Assembly: GCA_019694165.1 (NCBI GenBank) | Contig: JAIBCL010000002.1 | Location: forward strand, 409,914 to 473,913 | Reading direction: 5' to 3' | Length of the DNA: 64,000 nt | From: Verrucomicrobiaceae bacterium | GTDB taxonomy: Bacteria > Verrucomicrobiota > Verrucomicrobiia > Verrucomicrobiales > Verrucomicrobiaceae | Part shown: positions 1-9,089 of the stretch, in pieces | How the letters are laid out: each line of letters begins with the position of its first letter | Numbering within the stretch: the stretch's first letter is position 1 | Program-made: the position numbers and the translations under genes | The notes under the pieces: model-generated | The model's input: the letters and a program-made list of their open reading frames with translations, nothing else | What the model was told of the DNA's origin: nothing | Database searches by the model: none

Positions 1-1691
1 CCGCAGCACATGAGCACCTCTGTCTTGGCCGCAAGTCCGGCGAGATCCTGATTGAAGTTCTTCGTCAGCTCCCACGCCTTTGTTTTGTCATCGATGCGCA
101 GGTAATAGCGTGCGAGCCGCTCCTTTGGAATGTCTCCCGGCGTGTTTTCCATGACCTTCCTGGCCGCGGCATGATCTTTTTTCAGGATCGCCCGCAGCAG
201 GCGCAGTTCAGCCAGGGCGTTCTCGATGGCCTTCGCGGGCGCCGCCTTCTTGTTTGCGTCCGGCTTGGCCGCGGCAGCAGGTTGCTGCTGAGTTGCGGCG
301 GGCGCTGCGGCGACGACGGTTGCCTTGCCCGGCTTCACCGGTTCCGCCTTGCGGATTTCCGGCTTCGGTTCGCTTTTGGCGGCAGCGGGCTCTGCCTTTT
401 TCGCCGCAGGTTCGGACGGCTTTTTGGAGGCGTCCTTCACCTGCTGTTTCGTCTTTTCAGTTTCTTGTTTCTCCAGCGATTCGAGGGCGGCGATGCCGGC
501 ATCGAGTTCTTTCGGCTGGTTCAAGTTGAAATGGGCAATGCCAAGCGCGCGCAACCGGGTGGCCTCATGTGCAGGCTGCGCGACCGGTGCAAGCAAGGGC
601 CCGCCGGCCAGTGCGATGATCTGATCCCACAGCTCCCATTTGAGCAGAGTCTCGGTCAGCCGCGTGCGGCCATAGCTGGCCGAACTGGCCGCCTTGTCGA
701 GCGTGTTCCAGGCCGGATGGCGCGGAATCTCGACGAGGCTCTTCGCGAGGCCGATGGCGTCCGTCGCACGGCCCAGCTCGTTGAAGGTGCGCGTGAGCCA
801 TTCTTCGTTGTGGGCGTAGTTGTGGATCTGGTCGGGCAGCACGAGGTCCTCGATCATGTGCCGGTGGTCCACGCGCGTGGCGGCCTCCTGCTGCCATGCG
901 GCGTCATCGAAGCGGCGCAGCTTCGTGTAGGTGTGCCCCGGCATGTGCCACATGTGGGCGATGCCGGGAGATGTCTGCCCGCACTTCGCGGCCGAGTCCA
1001 GGGCGCGCGAGGGTTTCGAGTCATCCCACAAATGAATGCGATAGTGATGCGCGGGATGCATCGGCTCCTGGGCGAAGATTTGATCGAGCAGGGCATCGAC
1101 CGCCTGCTTGCTTGAGATGGGGGCGTCATCACGCGCGAGCCAGATGCGCCACGCAAGGAACGCCTTGGCTTCCACGTCCTTCGGGTGCTCCTGGACGATG
1201 TTTTCGAGATCACGGATGTAGTCCAGCTCGCGCTGCTTTTTCTCACGCTTGTCGTCACGGTAGTAGTTTTCCAGCACTGTGATCCAAAGCTGGTCCTTTT
1301 TTCCGGCCTTCGGCTTCAGCTCCACGGCCTTCTTCAAGAACTCCTTCGCACGCTTTGCATTGTTCACGTTCGACATCGCCATGCCCCAGTAGGCCATGGC
1401 GCAGCCGGGATCCAGCGCCGCCACGGTGCGGAACGAGCGCTCGCTCTCAAAGTACCAGAAGCCGTGGAGCTGACCGACGGCCTGATCGAAGAAGCGCTGT
1501 GCCTGGCTGCTTTTCGTCGTGACGGGAAAATGCACGGCGCCGGTGCCGCCCATGAGCACGGCCATCTGGCGCGGGCCTTCATCGAAAGACTCGCCATTGA
1601 GCGAGTGGCCGGGCAGAGGATGGTCGGCATGTGCCGGGGCGGCGGCAAGCCAGACGGAGAAGACGAGGACGGCAGGTACGGAGAATCTCAT
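1..1691 (-). CDS. Secreted TPR-repeat protein, C-terminus beyond the window
   Basis: The reading frame is open from an ATG at its right end to the left edge of the window, giving about 563 residues with no stop, so the C-terminus is missing. The protein begins with a signal peptide (MRFSVPAVLVFSVWLAAAPA, cleavage near AHA-D). A long helical region with TPR character follows, including stretches such as AMAYWGMAMSNVNNAKRAKE and HMWHMPGHTYTKLRRFDDAA. Next come an Ala/Lys/Pro-rich low-complexity linker (about residues 400-490) and further helices. The last visible residues (KTEVLMCC) cannot be assigned to a domain. TPR proteins are protein-interaction scaffolds and no catalytic motif is visible. 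It lies about 100 bp downstream of another minus-strand gene and may be co-transcribed with it. The family assignment is by pattern only. Confidence 0.8.
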   Translation of the reverse strand, partial: MRFSVPAVLVFSVWLAAAPAHADHPLPGHSLNGESFDEGPRQMAVLMGGTGAVHFPVTTKSSQAQRFFDQAVGQLHGFWYFESERSFRTVAALDPGCAMAYWGMAMSNVNNAKRAKEFLKKAVELKPKAGKKDQLWITVLENYYRDDKREKKQRELDYIRDLENIVQEHPKDVEAKAFLAWRIWLARDDAPISSKQAVDALLDQIFAQEPMHPAHHYRIHLWDDSKPSRALDSAAKCGQTSPGIAHMWHMPGHTYTKLRRFDDAAWQQEAATRVDHRHMIEDLVLPDQIHNYAHNEEWLTRTFNELGRATDAIGLAKSLVEIPRHPAWNTLDKAASSASYGRTRLTETLLKWELWDQIIALAGGPLLAPVAQPAHEATRLRALGIAHFNLNQPKELDAGIAALESLEKQETEKTKQQVKDASKKPSEPAAKKAEPAAAKSEPKPEIRKAEPVKPGKATVVAAAPAATQQQPAAAAKPDANKKAAPAKAIENALAELRLLRAILKKDHAAARKVMENTPGDIPKERLARYYLRIDDKTKAWELTKNFNQDLAGLAAKTEVLMCC

Positions 1692-1791
1692 GAGCACAGG
1701 GGCGGAGACAAACGTCGCCAGGACACCCGGCGTTTCTCGCTCCCGGCGGAAAGTGGGTGAGCCGGCCGGCAAGGGACACGGCTCCACCCGC

Positions 1792-3084
1792 TCACTTGGA
1801 GGACTTCTTCTTGGATCCGCCGGAGGACTCCGTCTTGACCGTCTCCGCGTTGGACTTTGCGTCCGCCTTTCCGCCGTCACCGTCCTTGCCTCCCTTGTCA
1901 TCCTTCTGGCTCTTCCACCACTCATCGATGGCGGGAATGTCCAGCAGGAGAAACTTGCGATCGACATTCTGCTCCAGGCTGAGCTGCGCCTCCTTCGCCA
2001 CGTCGAGCACGGGGTCTTCCTTCACGGCCTTCATGAGCGCCTCGCTCACCTCATGAGTGCGCCGGCCGCCCAAAAGCCATGCTGAGCGGAGGCGTACCTG
2101 CCAGGCCTGCTTCTGCTCATGCAGCAGCTTGATGAGCTGCTCGGTCTTCAGATCAGACTCCTCCCGGATGCCCGAGTCCTTGAAGATTTCATTCACCGGC
2201 AGGCGGTAGCCCGGATCGATGCGTATGGTGAAACGCAGATGGTAGTACACCCGCTGGATCTCGGCGTACGCGGCGTCACGCAGGTGTGCGTAGTCGGGAT
2301 CCGTGAGGTGCTTGATGAGCAGGTCGAGCGTCTTGCGGCTGCCGGTGGCGATGGCCTCGTCCGCGTAGGACGTGAGGCGGTTCCGCTCCTTGAGCAGCAC
2401 CAGTTCCTTCGTCGTCGGTGTGGAGACGGGCACGACGGCGGCCACTTCGCCGTCGGGCTTTGCGTCCGTGGCCTGCGTGGGCTGCACTTCGGCGGGCTTC
2501 GGCTGCGCGCTCTGCTGGCGCGCCACGCTCTCGGCCAGCTCCCGCAGACGGCCCTCACTGGTGGCGCTCGCATCGCGCAGCGCGTCGATCTGCTTCTGCA
2601 GCTCGGTGATCTTCGCAGCCGCGGAGGCGATCTGCTCACGCGTCTCGGCCGGGATGTCGATCTGCACCGCCGCAGGGATGGCGGCTCCTCCCGCCGGCTG
2701 CGCGGACGCAGACGCGCGCACCAGACCGGGTGCGATCTTCTTTTCGTAAAAGCTGTACATACCGGCCAACGATGCGCCGAACAACAGCAGCGTGATGACA
2801 AACAAAAGTCCGAACAACTGCAGCGCGTGGGAGGAACGGCGGAGGTTCGTCGGCCGCACGTAAGCCGGCGCGCCCGAAACCGCAGCGGCTCGGATGCCGA
2901 GCTGCGCGGCCTTCTCCTCCTCCGCATCGTGCGCACGCTTGTGTTCCATTTTCGACGTCGCGTCGCCGCCGTCCGCTGAGTCAGCCTGGTCGTCACGGGC
3001 CGGGCTCTTCGACATCAGCGCATGAGAGGCGGCTGCCTGGGATGCCGGCTTGCTGGTGGTGCGCGGGGATTTCGGATCGGACAT
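1792..3084 (-). CDS. Membrane-anchored coiled-coil protein with helical C-terminal repeats, function unknown
   Basis: This 430-residue protein has a charged, Ala/Ser-rich N-terminal tail and one transmembrane segment at about residues 89-111 (LFGLLFVITLLLFGASLAGM). A coiled coil follows at about 143-190 (ITELQKQIDALRDAS and neighbours), then a Gln/Pro-rich linker. The C-terminal half is helical and resembles HEAT-type repeats (QVRLRSAWLLGGRRTHEVSE, a pattern seen in repeat proteins). A Gly/Asp/Lys/Ser tail ends in KKKSSK. The start MSDPKSP is preferred because a longer in-frame start would run into the coding region of the divergent exosortase gene. Divergent placement next to the exosortase suggests, but does not prove, a cell-envelope role. 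I do not recognise the family. Confidence 0.75.
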   Translation of the reverse strand: MSDPKSPRTTSKPASQAAASHALMSKSPARDDQADSADGGDATSKMEHKRAHDAEEEKAAQLGIRAAAVSGAPAYVRPTNLRRSSHALQLFGLLFVITLLLFGASLAGMYSFYEKKIAPGLVRASASAQPAGGAAIPAAVQIDIPAETREQIASAAAKITELQKQIDALRDASATSEGRLRELAESVARQQSAQPKPAEVQPTQATDAKPDGEVAAVVPVSTPTTKELVLLKERNRLTSYADEAIATGSRKTLDLLIKHLTDPDYAHLRDAAYAEIQRVYYHLRFTIRIDPGYRLPVNEIFKDSGIREESDLKTEQLIKLLHEQKQAWQVRLRSAWLLGGRRTHEVSEALMKAVKEDPVLDVAKEAQLSLEQNVDRKFLLLDIPAIDEWWKSQKDDKGGKDGDGGKADAKSNAETVKTESSGGSKKKSSK

Positions 3085-3193
3085 TGCGGCGGGTGTTTGC
3101 GGCGGATTATTAGACTGATGGAACCGTGTTGCCACCGGAAAGAAACAACGGCAGAATGAACGGCGCTTCACACAGCGGCATCCACACATACGA

Positions 3194-4975
3194 ATGAGCG
3201 ATCCAGCCCACGCAACCCCTGCCCCGCTGCCCCACGATGCTGGGGCGATGGCCGGCTCCGGCCACGACACCGGCGCGATGAAGGCGCGGTGGGCGGCCCT
3301 CGGCGCGGGCGTGGCGGCGCTGCTGCTGCTCTTTTTCATCTGGCCGTACCAGCATTGGTTCTACGCAGGACGCAGCAGCGTGATGCACGGCTGGTTCCGC
3401 ACGGTGGGCGAGAGCTTCGGCGGCGAGTGGATGTTCTGCTATTTCGTGCCGCTGCTGACCGGATTTCTCATCCATCTGCGGCGTGCCGAGCTGCGGAGTC
3501 TGCCGTTGTGCGGAGAATGGGCGGGTGCCCTGCTCGCCGTGCCGGCGCTTTTCGTTTACTGGGTGGGCTACAAGGCGGACACGGGCTACGCGGGTTTTCT
3601 GTCCGCGCACCTGATGATGGCGGCGCTCATCCTGCTTCTCGGCGGACGGCGCTGGATGCGCGTGCTGATCTTCCCCTGGTTGTTTCTCTTTTTCATGTGG
3701 CCCATGTTCCCCATCGAGGAGCGCGTCGTGGGAAAGCTTCGCGTCATCACGGCGACTCTCTCGGGAGAGCTTCTTCACTTGATCGGCGTCCCGGTGGTGC
3801 GCGAGGGCACGGCGCTCAACAGCGCCGCAGATGCCGTGCGCGGCATGCGGCTGGGCCAGCTTTTCCAGCTCGATGTCGAGGAGCCATGCAGCGGCGTGCG
3901 CTCGCTCTACTCGCTGCTCATGGTGAGCGCGCTCTACGGCTACCTCTCGCTCAAACGCGTGTTTCCGCGGCTGGTGCTCTTTGCCAGCGCCATCCCGCTG
4001 GCGATGCTGGGCAATGTCGTGCGCATGGTGCTGCTGGCGCTCGGCTCCATCTGGTTCGGCAGCGAGTTCGCCATCGGGCGCAATCTCGGCGCCGACCACC
4101 AGGAGATGAGCGCCTACCACACGCTCTGCGGCTACGCTGTGTTCGCGGTCGCGCTGGCGGGCATGTTCGGTCTCTGCAGTCTTCTTGAGGGCAGCCACTG
4201 GAAGTCATTCAAGAATCTCAAAAAGAAGGCGGCACGCCCGGCGGCATCTGCGGCAGATGCAGTCGATGCGGCCTCGACCCGGCGCACCATCGTCATGTCC
4301 GGCGTCGCCGTCGGCATCGCGGTCGCCGGCCTCGGCATCTGCGCGGTGACGAATGTGAATCCCGCCGTGGCCGCGCCTGGCGTGGTGATGGATCTGCCCC
4401 TGCAGTTCGACAAGTACCAGGGCATCCCGAACGAGATGACGGCCATCGAGCGGAATGTCCTCGACCCTGGTGTCAGCCTCGTGCGCAATCAGTACATCTC
4501 CCCTGACCGGCACATGCTGGTGGCAACGGTGATCGAGAGTGGTGTGGGCAAACGCACCCTCCACCGCCCCGAAGTGTGCCTGCCGGGACAAGGCTGGAGC
4601 ATCACAGACCAGATGACGGTCCCCATCCGGCTTGCCGATGGCCGTGCCTTCGAAGGCACGCTGCTGCGCATGTTCCGCGAAGTCGAGGTCAGCCCAGGCG
4701 TGCGCAAGCGCGTGCGCGCGCTGAACATCTACTGGTACATCGGCTCCGACGGCACCACCACGCCCGAGTTCTACGACCACCTTCGCATCAGCTACATGGA
4801 CGCCGTCTTCAAGAACCTGGCCCACCGCTGGGCCATGGCCTCATTCTTCCTCCCGCTGCCTGAAAGCGAGATCGGCTTCGACAATCCCATGATTGAAGCC
4901 ACCGCTCTTGAAGAGCTGCGCGACTTCTCCGCCGGCCTCGCCGCGAGCTTCATGAAGAAGCCGCCGTCACCATAG
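3194..4975 (+). CDS. Exosortase with C-terminal EpsI domain
   Basis: Exosortases are polytopic membrane transpeptidases that process PEP-CTERM tails of exported proteins. This 593-residue protein has about eight hydrophobic helices in its first 345 residues. It carries the three family signatures: PCSGVRS with Cys232, NVVRM with Arg277, and His309 in YHTLCGY, matching the expected Cys/Arg/His catalytic set. After a Lys/Ala-rich linker and one more membrane helix (about 365-385) comes an EpsI-type domain with the hallmark HRPEVCLPGQGW (His457, Cys462) and a conserved aromatic tail. EpsI domains are found with or fused to exosortases in exopolysaccharide-linked systems. A PEP-CTERM protein encoded 6 kb away is a plausible substrate. 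The start is MSDPAHA; no strong ribosome binding site is visible. Identification is firm, but the exosortase subclass is not assigned. Confidence 0.93.
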   Translation: MSDPAHATPAPLPHDAGAMAGSGHDTGAMKARWAALGAGVAALLLLFFIWPYQHWFYAGRSSVMHGWFRTVGESFGGEWMFCYFVPLLTGFLIHLRRAELRSLPLCGEWAGALLAVPALFVYWVGYKADTGYAGFLSAHLMMAALILLLGGRRWMRVLIFPWLFLFFMWPMFPIEERVVGKLRVITATLSGELLHLIGVPVVREGTALNSAADAVRGMRLGQLFQLDVEEPCSGVRSLYSLLMVSALYGYLSLKRVFPRLVLFASAIPLAMLGNVVRMVLLALGSIWFGSEFAIGRNLGADHQEMSAYHTLCGYAVFAVALAGMFGLCSLLEGSHWKSFKNLKKKAARPAASAADAVDAASTRRTIVMSGVAVGIAVAGLGICAVTNVNPAVAAPGVVMDLPLQFDKYQGIPNEMTAIERNVLDPGVSLVRNQYISPDRHMLVATVIESGVGKRTLHRPEVCLPGQGWSITDQMTVPIRLADGRAFEGTLLRMFREVEVSPGVRKRVRALNIYWYIGSDGTTTPEFYDHLRISYMDAVFKNLAHRWAMASFFLPLPESEIGFDNPMIEATALEELRDFSAGLAASFMKKPPSP

Positions 4976-5113
4976 CAGGCAAGGTGCCGGAAGGTCGGGC
5001 CGCAACGCGACGGAGACCCTCCCGGCTGACTTCGAGCAATCCGTCCCACGCCCGCCCTGAAGGCACGCGGAGTGCCACATGCCGGGGACGGGATTTTCGT
5101 CGAGGACGCCGGC

Positions 5114-6073
5114 CTACTTCTTCTTCGCCTTCAGGTCCTGGTACATCGCGTAGCCCTGATCGGCCGTGAGGCCCTCGTGCACCACGCCGCGCACGGCCTG
5201 CATCATCGCCACCGGCGCATCGCTCTGGAAAATGTTCCGCCCCATGTCCACGCCGCTGGCGCCTTCCTTGATGGCGCTGGCGCACATCTTGAGGGCGTCG
5301 AGTTCCGGCAGCTTCTTGCCACCGGCGATGACGATCGGCACCGGGCAGCAGCTCGTGATCGTGTCAAAGCCATCCTCCGTGTAGTAGCACTTCACCACAT
5401 TGGCCCCCAGCTCCGCCATGATGCGCGTTGCCAGGCGGAAGTACTGCGCATTGCGCGCCATCGCGCGGCCCACGGCCACCACGCCCATCACGCCGATGCC
5501 GTAACGGCTCGCGGCATCCACGAGATCAGTCATGTTCTTGAGCGACTGGCGCTCATACGCGCTGCCCACGAAAACCTGCACGGCGAGCACGCAGGCATTG
5601 AGACGGATGGCTTCTTCAATCGTCAGCGCCGTGCTCTCATTCGACAGCGGCTCGAAGCCGGGCCGGCCCATTTTGAATTTCTTCCCGTCGATCTCCCCTT
5701 CCCACTCCTCCATCGGGCTGACCATTGACGTGCCGCCGCTGGCACGCAGCGCGATGGCCTTCTGCGTCGAAGCCGGGATCACGCTGCGCTGGATGCCTCG
5801 GGTGAGCATCAGGCAGTCCGCATACGGCTCGAGCGGCAGGATGGTCTGATCCACTCGCTCGAGTCCCGTGGTCGGCCCCTGAAAGTAGCCGTGGTCGAAG
5901 GCGAGCATCACCGTGCGACCGTCCTTAGGATTGAAGACCTTGCTGAGGCGGTTCTTCAAGCCCCAGTCATACTGATGGCTGCCCTTCAAAAAGAAGCCCG
6001 GGGCTTCCTGCGGCACGTTCGTGAAGTATTCCTTGTCTTTCTTGTCAGCAGCGCTGGTGGAGATGTCGGCCAT
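5114..6073 (-). CDS. lsrF: LsrF-like 3-hydroxy-5-phosphonooxypentane-2,4-dione thiolase (DhnA-type class I aldolase fold)
   Basis: The 319-residue product closely matches remembered E. coli LsrF: DWGLKNRLSKVFNPK, VMLAFDHGYFQGPTTGLER, VIAGGKKLPE and GASGVDMGRNIFQSDAPVAM. LsrF acts late in autoinducer-2 catabolism, transferring an acetyl group from the phosphorylated diketone to CoA. The Schiff-base lysine is expected to be Lys228 in VVKCYYTEDGF. Compared with LsrF there is an extra segment of about 20 residues (around PMEEWEGEIDGKKFKMGRPG) just before a conserved Ser-Asn-Glu. No other lsr genes (kinase, transporter, regulator) are visible here, so the true substrate may be another phosphorylated diketone or sugar. 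The MADIST start was chosen because it aligns with LsrF; the upstream in-frame extension is Arg/Gly-rich and overlaps the divergent sulfatase start. Confidence 0.88.
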   Translation of the reverse strand: MADISTSAADKKDKEYFTNVPQEAPGFFLKGSHQYDWGLKNRLSKVFNPKDGRTVMLAFDHGYFQGPTTGLERVDQTILPLEPYADCLMLTRGIQRSVIPASTQKAIALRASGGTSMVSPMEEWEGEIDGKKFKMGRPGFEPLSNESTALTIEEAIRLNACVLAVQVFVGSAYERQSLKNMTDLVDAASRYGIGVMGVVAVGRAMARNAQYFRLATRIMAELGANVVKCYYTEDGFDTITSCCPVPIVIAGGKKLPELDALKMCASAIKEGASGVDMGRNIFQSDAPVAMMQAVRGVVHEGLTADQGYAMYQDLKAKKK

Positions 6074-6310
6074 GATGGTGATGAGATGAGGTTTGCCCCG
6101 GAAAACGGGGCCGGACTTATGGGCACGAATCGACGACGCGCAAGCCTCTTTGCCGGCCCGATCTTGCCCGCCGCCGCAAGACATTGCAGCCCTTGTGATC
6201 ATCGCAAGCTCGCGATCTCCACCCCGGATGCTGTCGCACACGCCGCTGATCGAGTTCCCTCCGGCACCGCGTAAGAAACCCGGCTGGCCGGTGCGTTTTC
6301 CCTTTGCGCC

Positions 6311-7900
6311 ATGAGACTGCTGCCTGCCCTCCTTTCGACACTTGTCATCCTTCATTCGTCATTTGCCGCGGAGCGGCCAAACATCGTCGTCATCCTCGTC
6401 GATGACATGGGCTTCTCCGACCTCGGCTGCTATGGCTCGGAGATTCCCACACCGAACCTTGACGCGCTGGCGAAGAACGGTGTGCGCTTCACGCAGTTCT
6501 ACAACACCGCACGCTGCTGCCCCACGCGCGCGGCTTTGCTCACGGGCTTGTATTCGCATCAAGCCGGTGTCGGCCACATGACGAACAATGGCGGCCAGCC
6601 CGGCTACATCGGGCACCTCAATGACTCGTGCGTCACCATCGCCGAGGTGCTGAAGCCAGCGGGTTACTTCACCGCGATGACGGGCAAGTGGCATGTCGGC
6701 CAGCAGGCGGGCGTGGCACCCTGGACGCGTGGCTTTGATCGCAGCCTCAATGCGGCGGCGGGCGGCTTCTACTTCCCCACGCATCCGCGCGCGGAGCTGT
6801 GGCTGAATGGCGAGAAGGTCGCGAACGACGACAAACGTCTCGTGATTCAGAACTGGTACTCGACCGACCTCTGGGTCGCGCAGGGATTGCAGTTCATCGA
6901 CGAAGCGGTCACCGTGAAGAAGCCCTTCTACTGGCATCTGTGCTTCAATGCGCCGCACTTTTCGCTGCAAGCACCGGCGGAAGACATCGCACAGTTCCGC
7001 GGCAAATACAAAGCCGGCTGGGGCGCAATCCGCGATGCTCGTTACGCGAAGCAACAGCAGCTCGGCATCATCGACACCGCGTGGGAGAAGTCGCCACGGC
7101 CGAAGGACGTGAAGGCATGGAAGGATGTGTCGTCCGAGGAGCAGGATCGCTTCGATCACATCATGGCCGTGTATGCCGCCGTCGTGCATCACATGGACAA
7201 GGCCGTGGGCGAGGTCGTCGCCGGCTTGAAGCAGCGCGGCGTCTTTGACAACACGCTCATCCTCTTCATGTCCGACAACGGCGGCAATGCCGAGTCCGGT
7301 CCGAATGGCAAGACCAACGGCGACCCGAGCGAAGGCAGCTCCGACTGGTTCTGCGGCGAGAGCTGGGCCTTCGTGGAGAACACGCCCTTCCGCCTCTACA
7401 AGCACTACAACCATGAAGGCGGCATCGCTTCGCCGCTCATCGCCCACTGGCCGCAGGGCATCGCCGCGAAGAACGAGCTGCGCACGCAGCCAGCGCATCT
7501 CATCGACATCATGGCTACCGCAGTCGATGTCACCGGCGCAACTTATCCGAAGGAGTTCAAAGGCCACGCAATAACGCCGATGGAAGGTCGCAGTCTCGTG
7601 CCCGCCTTTGCCAACAAGTCCATCGACCGCGACGCCCTCTACTGGGAGCACGAAGGCAACGCGGCGATCCGCGTCGGCGACGACAAGCTCGTGCGCCGTG
7701 GCCGCAACGGCGAGTGGGAGCTGTATGACATGCACACCGACCGCACCGAGCTCCACGACCTCGCCAAGTCGCAGCCCGGCAAAGTGAAAGCCCTCGCCGA
7801 CAAGTGGGAAGCCTGGGCCGAGCGGGCGCATGTGAAGCCGTATCCCAATGAAGGCGGCGGCAAGAAGAAGGCGAAGGACAGGAAGAAGGCCGCCGAGTGA
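6311..7900 (+). CDS. Secreted arylsulfatase, formylglycine-dependent type I
   Basis: This is a 529-residue alkaline-phosphatase-fold sulfatase hydrolysing sulfate esters. A signal peptide (MRLLPALLSTLVILHSSFAA) precedes the first metal-binding strand PNIVVILVDDMGFSDLGCYG. The formylglycine motif is C-C-P-T-R with Cys69 as the predicted modified residue, followed by AALLTGLYSHQAG. Other family signatures are GKWHVG, the NAPHFSLQAP region and MSDNGGNAES, which supplies late metal ligands. The protein ends in a Gly/Lys-rich tail (GGGKKKAKDRKKAAE), a feature shared with other secreted proteins in this window. It is followed closely by an isomerase-like gene on the same strand, so the two may form a short catabolic operon. 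The substrate cannot be read from sequence. Confidence 0.95.
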   Translation: MRLLPALLSTLVILHSSFAAERPNIVVILVDDMGFSDLGCYGSEIPTPNLDALAKNGVRFTQFYNTARCCPTRAALLTGLYSHQAGVGHMTNNGGQPGYIGHLNDSCVTIAEVLKPAGYFTAMTGKWHVGQQAGVAPWTRGFDRSLNAAAGGFYFPTHPRAELWLNGEKVANDDKRLVIQNWYSTDLWVAQGLQFIDEAVTVKKPFYWHLCFNAPHFSLQAPAEDIAQFRGKYKAGWGAIRDARYAKQQQLGIIDTAWEKSPRPKDVKAWKDVSSEEQDRFDHIMAVYAAVVHHMDKAVGEVVAGLKQRGVFDNTLILFMSDNGGNAESGPNGKTNGDPSEGSSDWFCGESWAFVENTPFRLYKHYNHEGGIASPLIAHWPQGIAAKNELRTQPAHLIDIMATAVDVTGATYPKEFKGHAITPMEGRSLVPAFANKSIDRDALYWEHEGNAAIRVGDDKLVRRGRNGEWELYDMHTDRTELHDLAKSQPGKVKALADKWEAWAERAHVKPYPNEGGGKKKAKDRKKAAE

Positions 7901-7930
7901 CCTGACAATCCGATGACGAGGAGACATCCC

Positions 7931-8839
7931 ATGAAACGACGCACCTTCACCACTGCACTCGCCACTTTGTCAGCCACGCCATCACGCACCCATGCGGCGG
8001 GCGGCCCGCACATTTCCACGAATACGTATCCATGGGGCACGTTCGCGAAACGTGAAGGAAGGAACTTTGTGCCGCACACGGACGAGGCGCTCGCCGAAAT
8101 CGCGGCGGCCGGCATCGGTGGCTACGAACCGGCCGTGAAGGTGCCGGAGGAGTTCGACGGCCTCGGCGCACGCTTGAAGAAGCACGGCCTCGAAATGCGA
8201 TCGCTCTACGTGAACAGCTCGCTGCATGACGAAGCGGAGGCCGGGAAAAGCATCGAAGGCGTAATCGCCATCGCGCGGCGCGCGGCGGAAACGGGCACCA
8301 AGATCATCGTCACCAATCCCTCCCCCATCAAATGGGGCGGGCCGCAAAACAAGACTGACGCGCAGCTCGTCACGCAGGCCGCCGCGCTCGACAAACTGGG
8401 CGCTGAACTGGGCAGGCTGGGCATGCAACTGGCCTACCACAACCACGACATCGAGCTGCGCACTGGCGCGCGCGAGTTCCACCACATGCTCACGGCCACG
8501 AATCCCGCGCATGTGAAGTTCTGCCTCGACGTGCATTGGGTGTTCCGCGGCTGCGGCGACTCCCAGGTGGCGCTCTTCGACGTGCTGGAACACTACGGCA
8601 GCCGCGTGATCGAGCTGCACGTCCGCCAGTCCGTCGGCGGCAAATGGGCGGAGGTCTTCACCGCGGAGGGCGACATCGACTACGAGCGTCTCGTCGGGTG
8701 GTTTTCCCAGCATCGGATCAAGCCGCTGCTGACGCTTGAGCAATGCATCGAAGCCGGATCGCCCGGCACGCTGACCGGCTTGGAAGCGCACAAGCAGAGC
8801 CTGGCGAACGCGCAAAAAATCTTCGCGCCGCTGGCTTGA
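7931..8839 (+). CDS. Sugar phosphate isomerase/epimerase-like TIM-barrel protein, exported
   Basis: The 302-residue protein resembles the xylose-isomerase-like TIM-barrel family (AP endonuclease family 2 fold). Conserved barrel features include MQLAYHNHDIELRTG, VKFCLDVHWVFRGCGD, VIELHVRQS and PLLTLEQCIE, whose His/Glu/Asp residues usually bind a divalent metal. The preferred start MKRRTFTTALATLSA has an Arg-Arg and a short hydrophobic stretch resembling a Tat-type leader, and a purine-rich GAGGAG lies about 8 bases upstream. A second ATG 18 bases earlier is in frame but less likely. It starts 30 bases after the sulfatase stop, suggesting joint processing of a desulfated sugar. The exact reaction is unknown. 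Confidence 0.82.
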   Translation: MKRRTFTTALATLSATPSRTHAAGGPHISTNTYPWGTFAKREGRNFVPHTDEALAEIAAAGIGGYEPAVKVPEEFDGLGARLKKHGLEMRSLYVNSSLHDEAEAGKSIEGVIAIARRAAETGTKIIVTNPSPIKWGGPQNKTDAQLVTQAAALDKLGAELGRLGMQLAYHNHDIELRTGAREFHHMLTATNPAHVKFCLDVHWVFRGCGDSQVALFDVLEHYGSRVIELHVRQSVGGKWAEVFTAEGDIDYERLVGWFSQHRIKPLLTLEQCIEAGSPGTLTGLEAHKQSLANAQKIFAPLA

Positions 8840-9089
8840 CCGCGGTTCTCACGCTGATTCGCGGCCACCACGGAGTCCGGGCTGTCATCGCCTTTGGTCA
8901 CCCTGGAACCGGTGGGAAATCACAAAACCTGCTGACGCGAGGTACATTTGGTGCATCTCCGTTTCGTTCACCCACGCGCGATCCGCCGCCGGAGCGCAGT
9001 CTTTCCCATGCGGTGCCAGCCGTCAGGCGATTGCGATTGCATTCCGCCTCTTGATGGCACCATTCAAATTCCCCCACCCGCCGCACCCC

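Noticed and set aside
171..1115. A 314-codon plus-strand frame at the left end
   Set aside because: It is antisense to the TPR protein, whose frame has a signal peptide and helical repeats and stays open to the window edge.
3110..4198. A 362-codon minus-strand frame opposite the exosortase
   Set aside because: It is His/Arg/Glu-rich and antisense to an unmistakable exosortase with catalytic Cys/Arg/His motifs.
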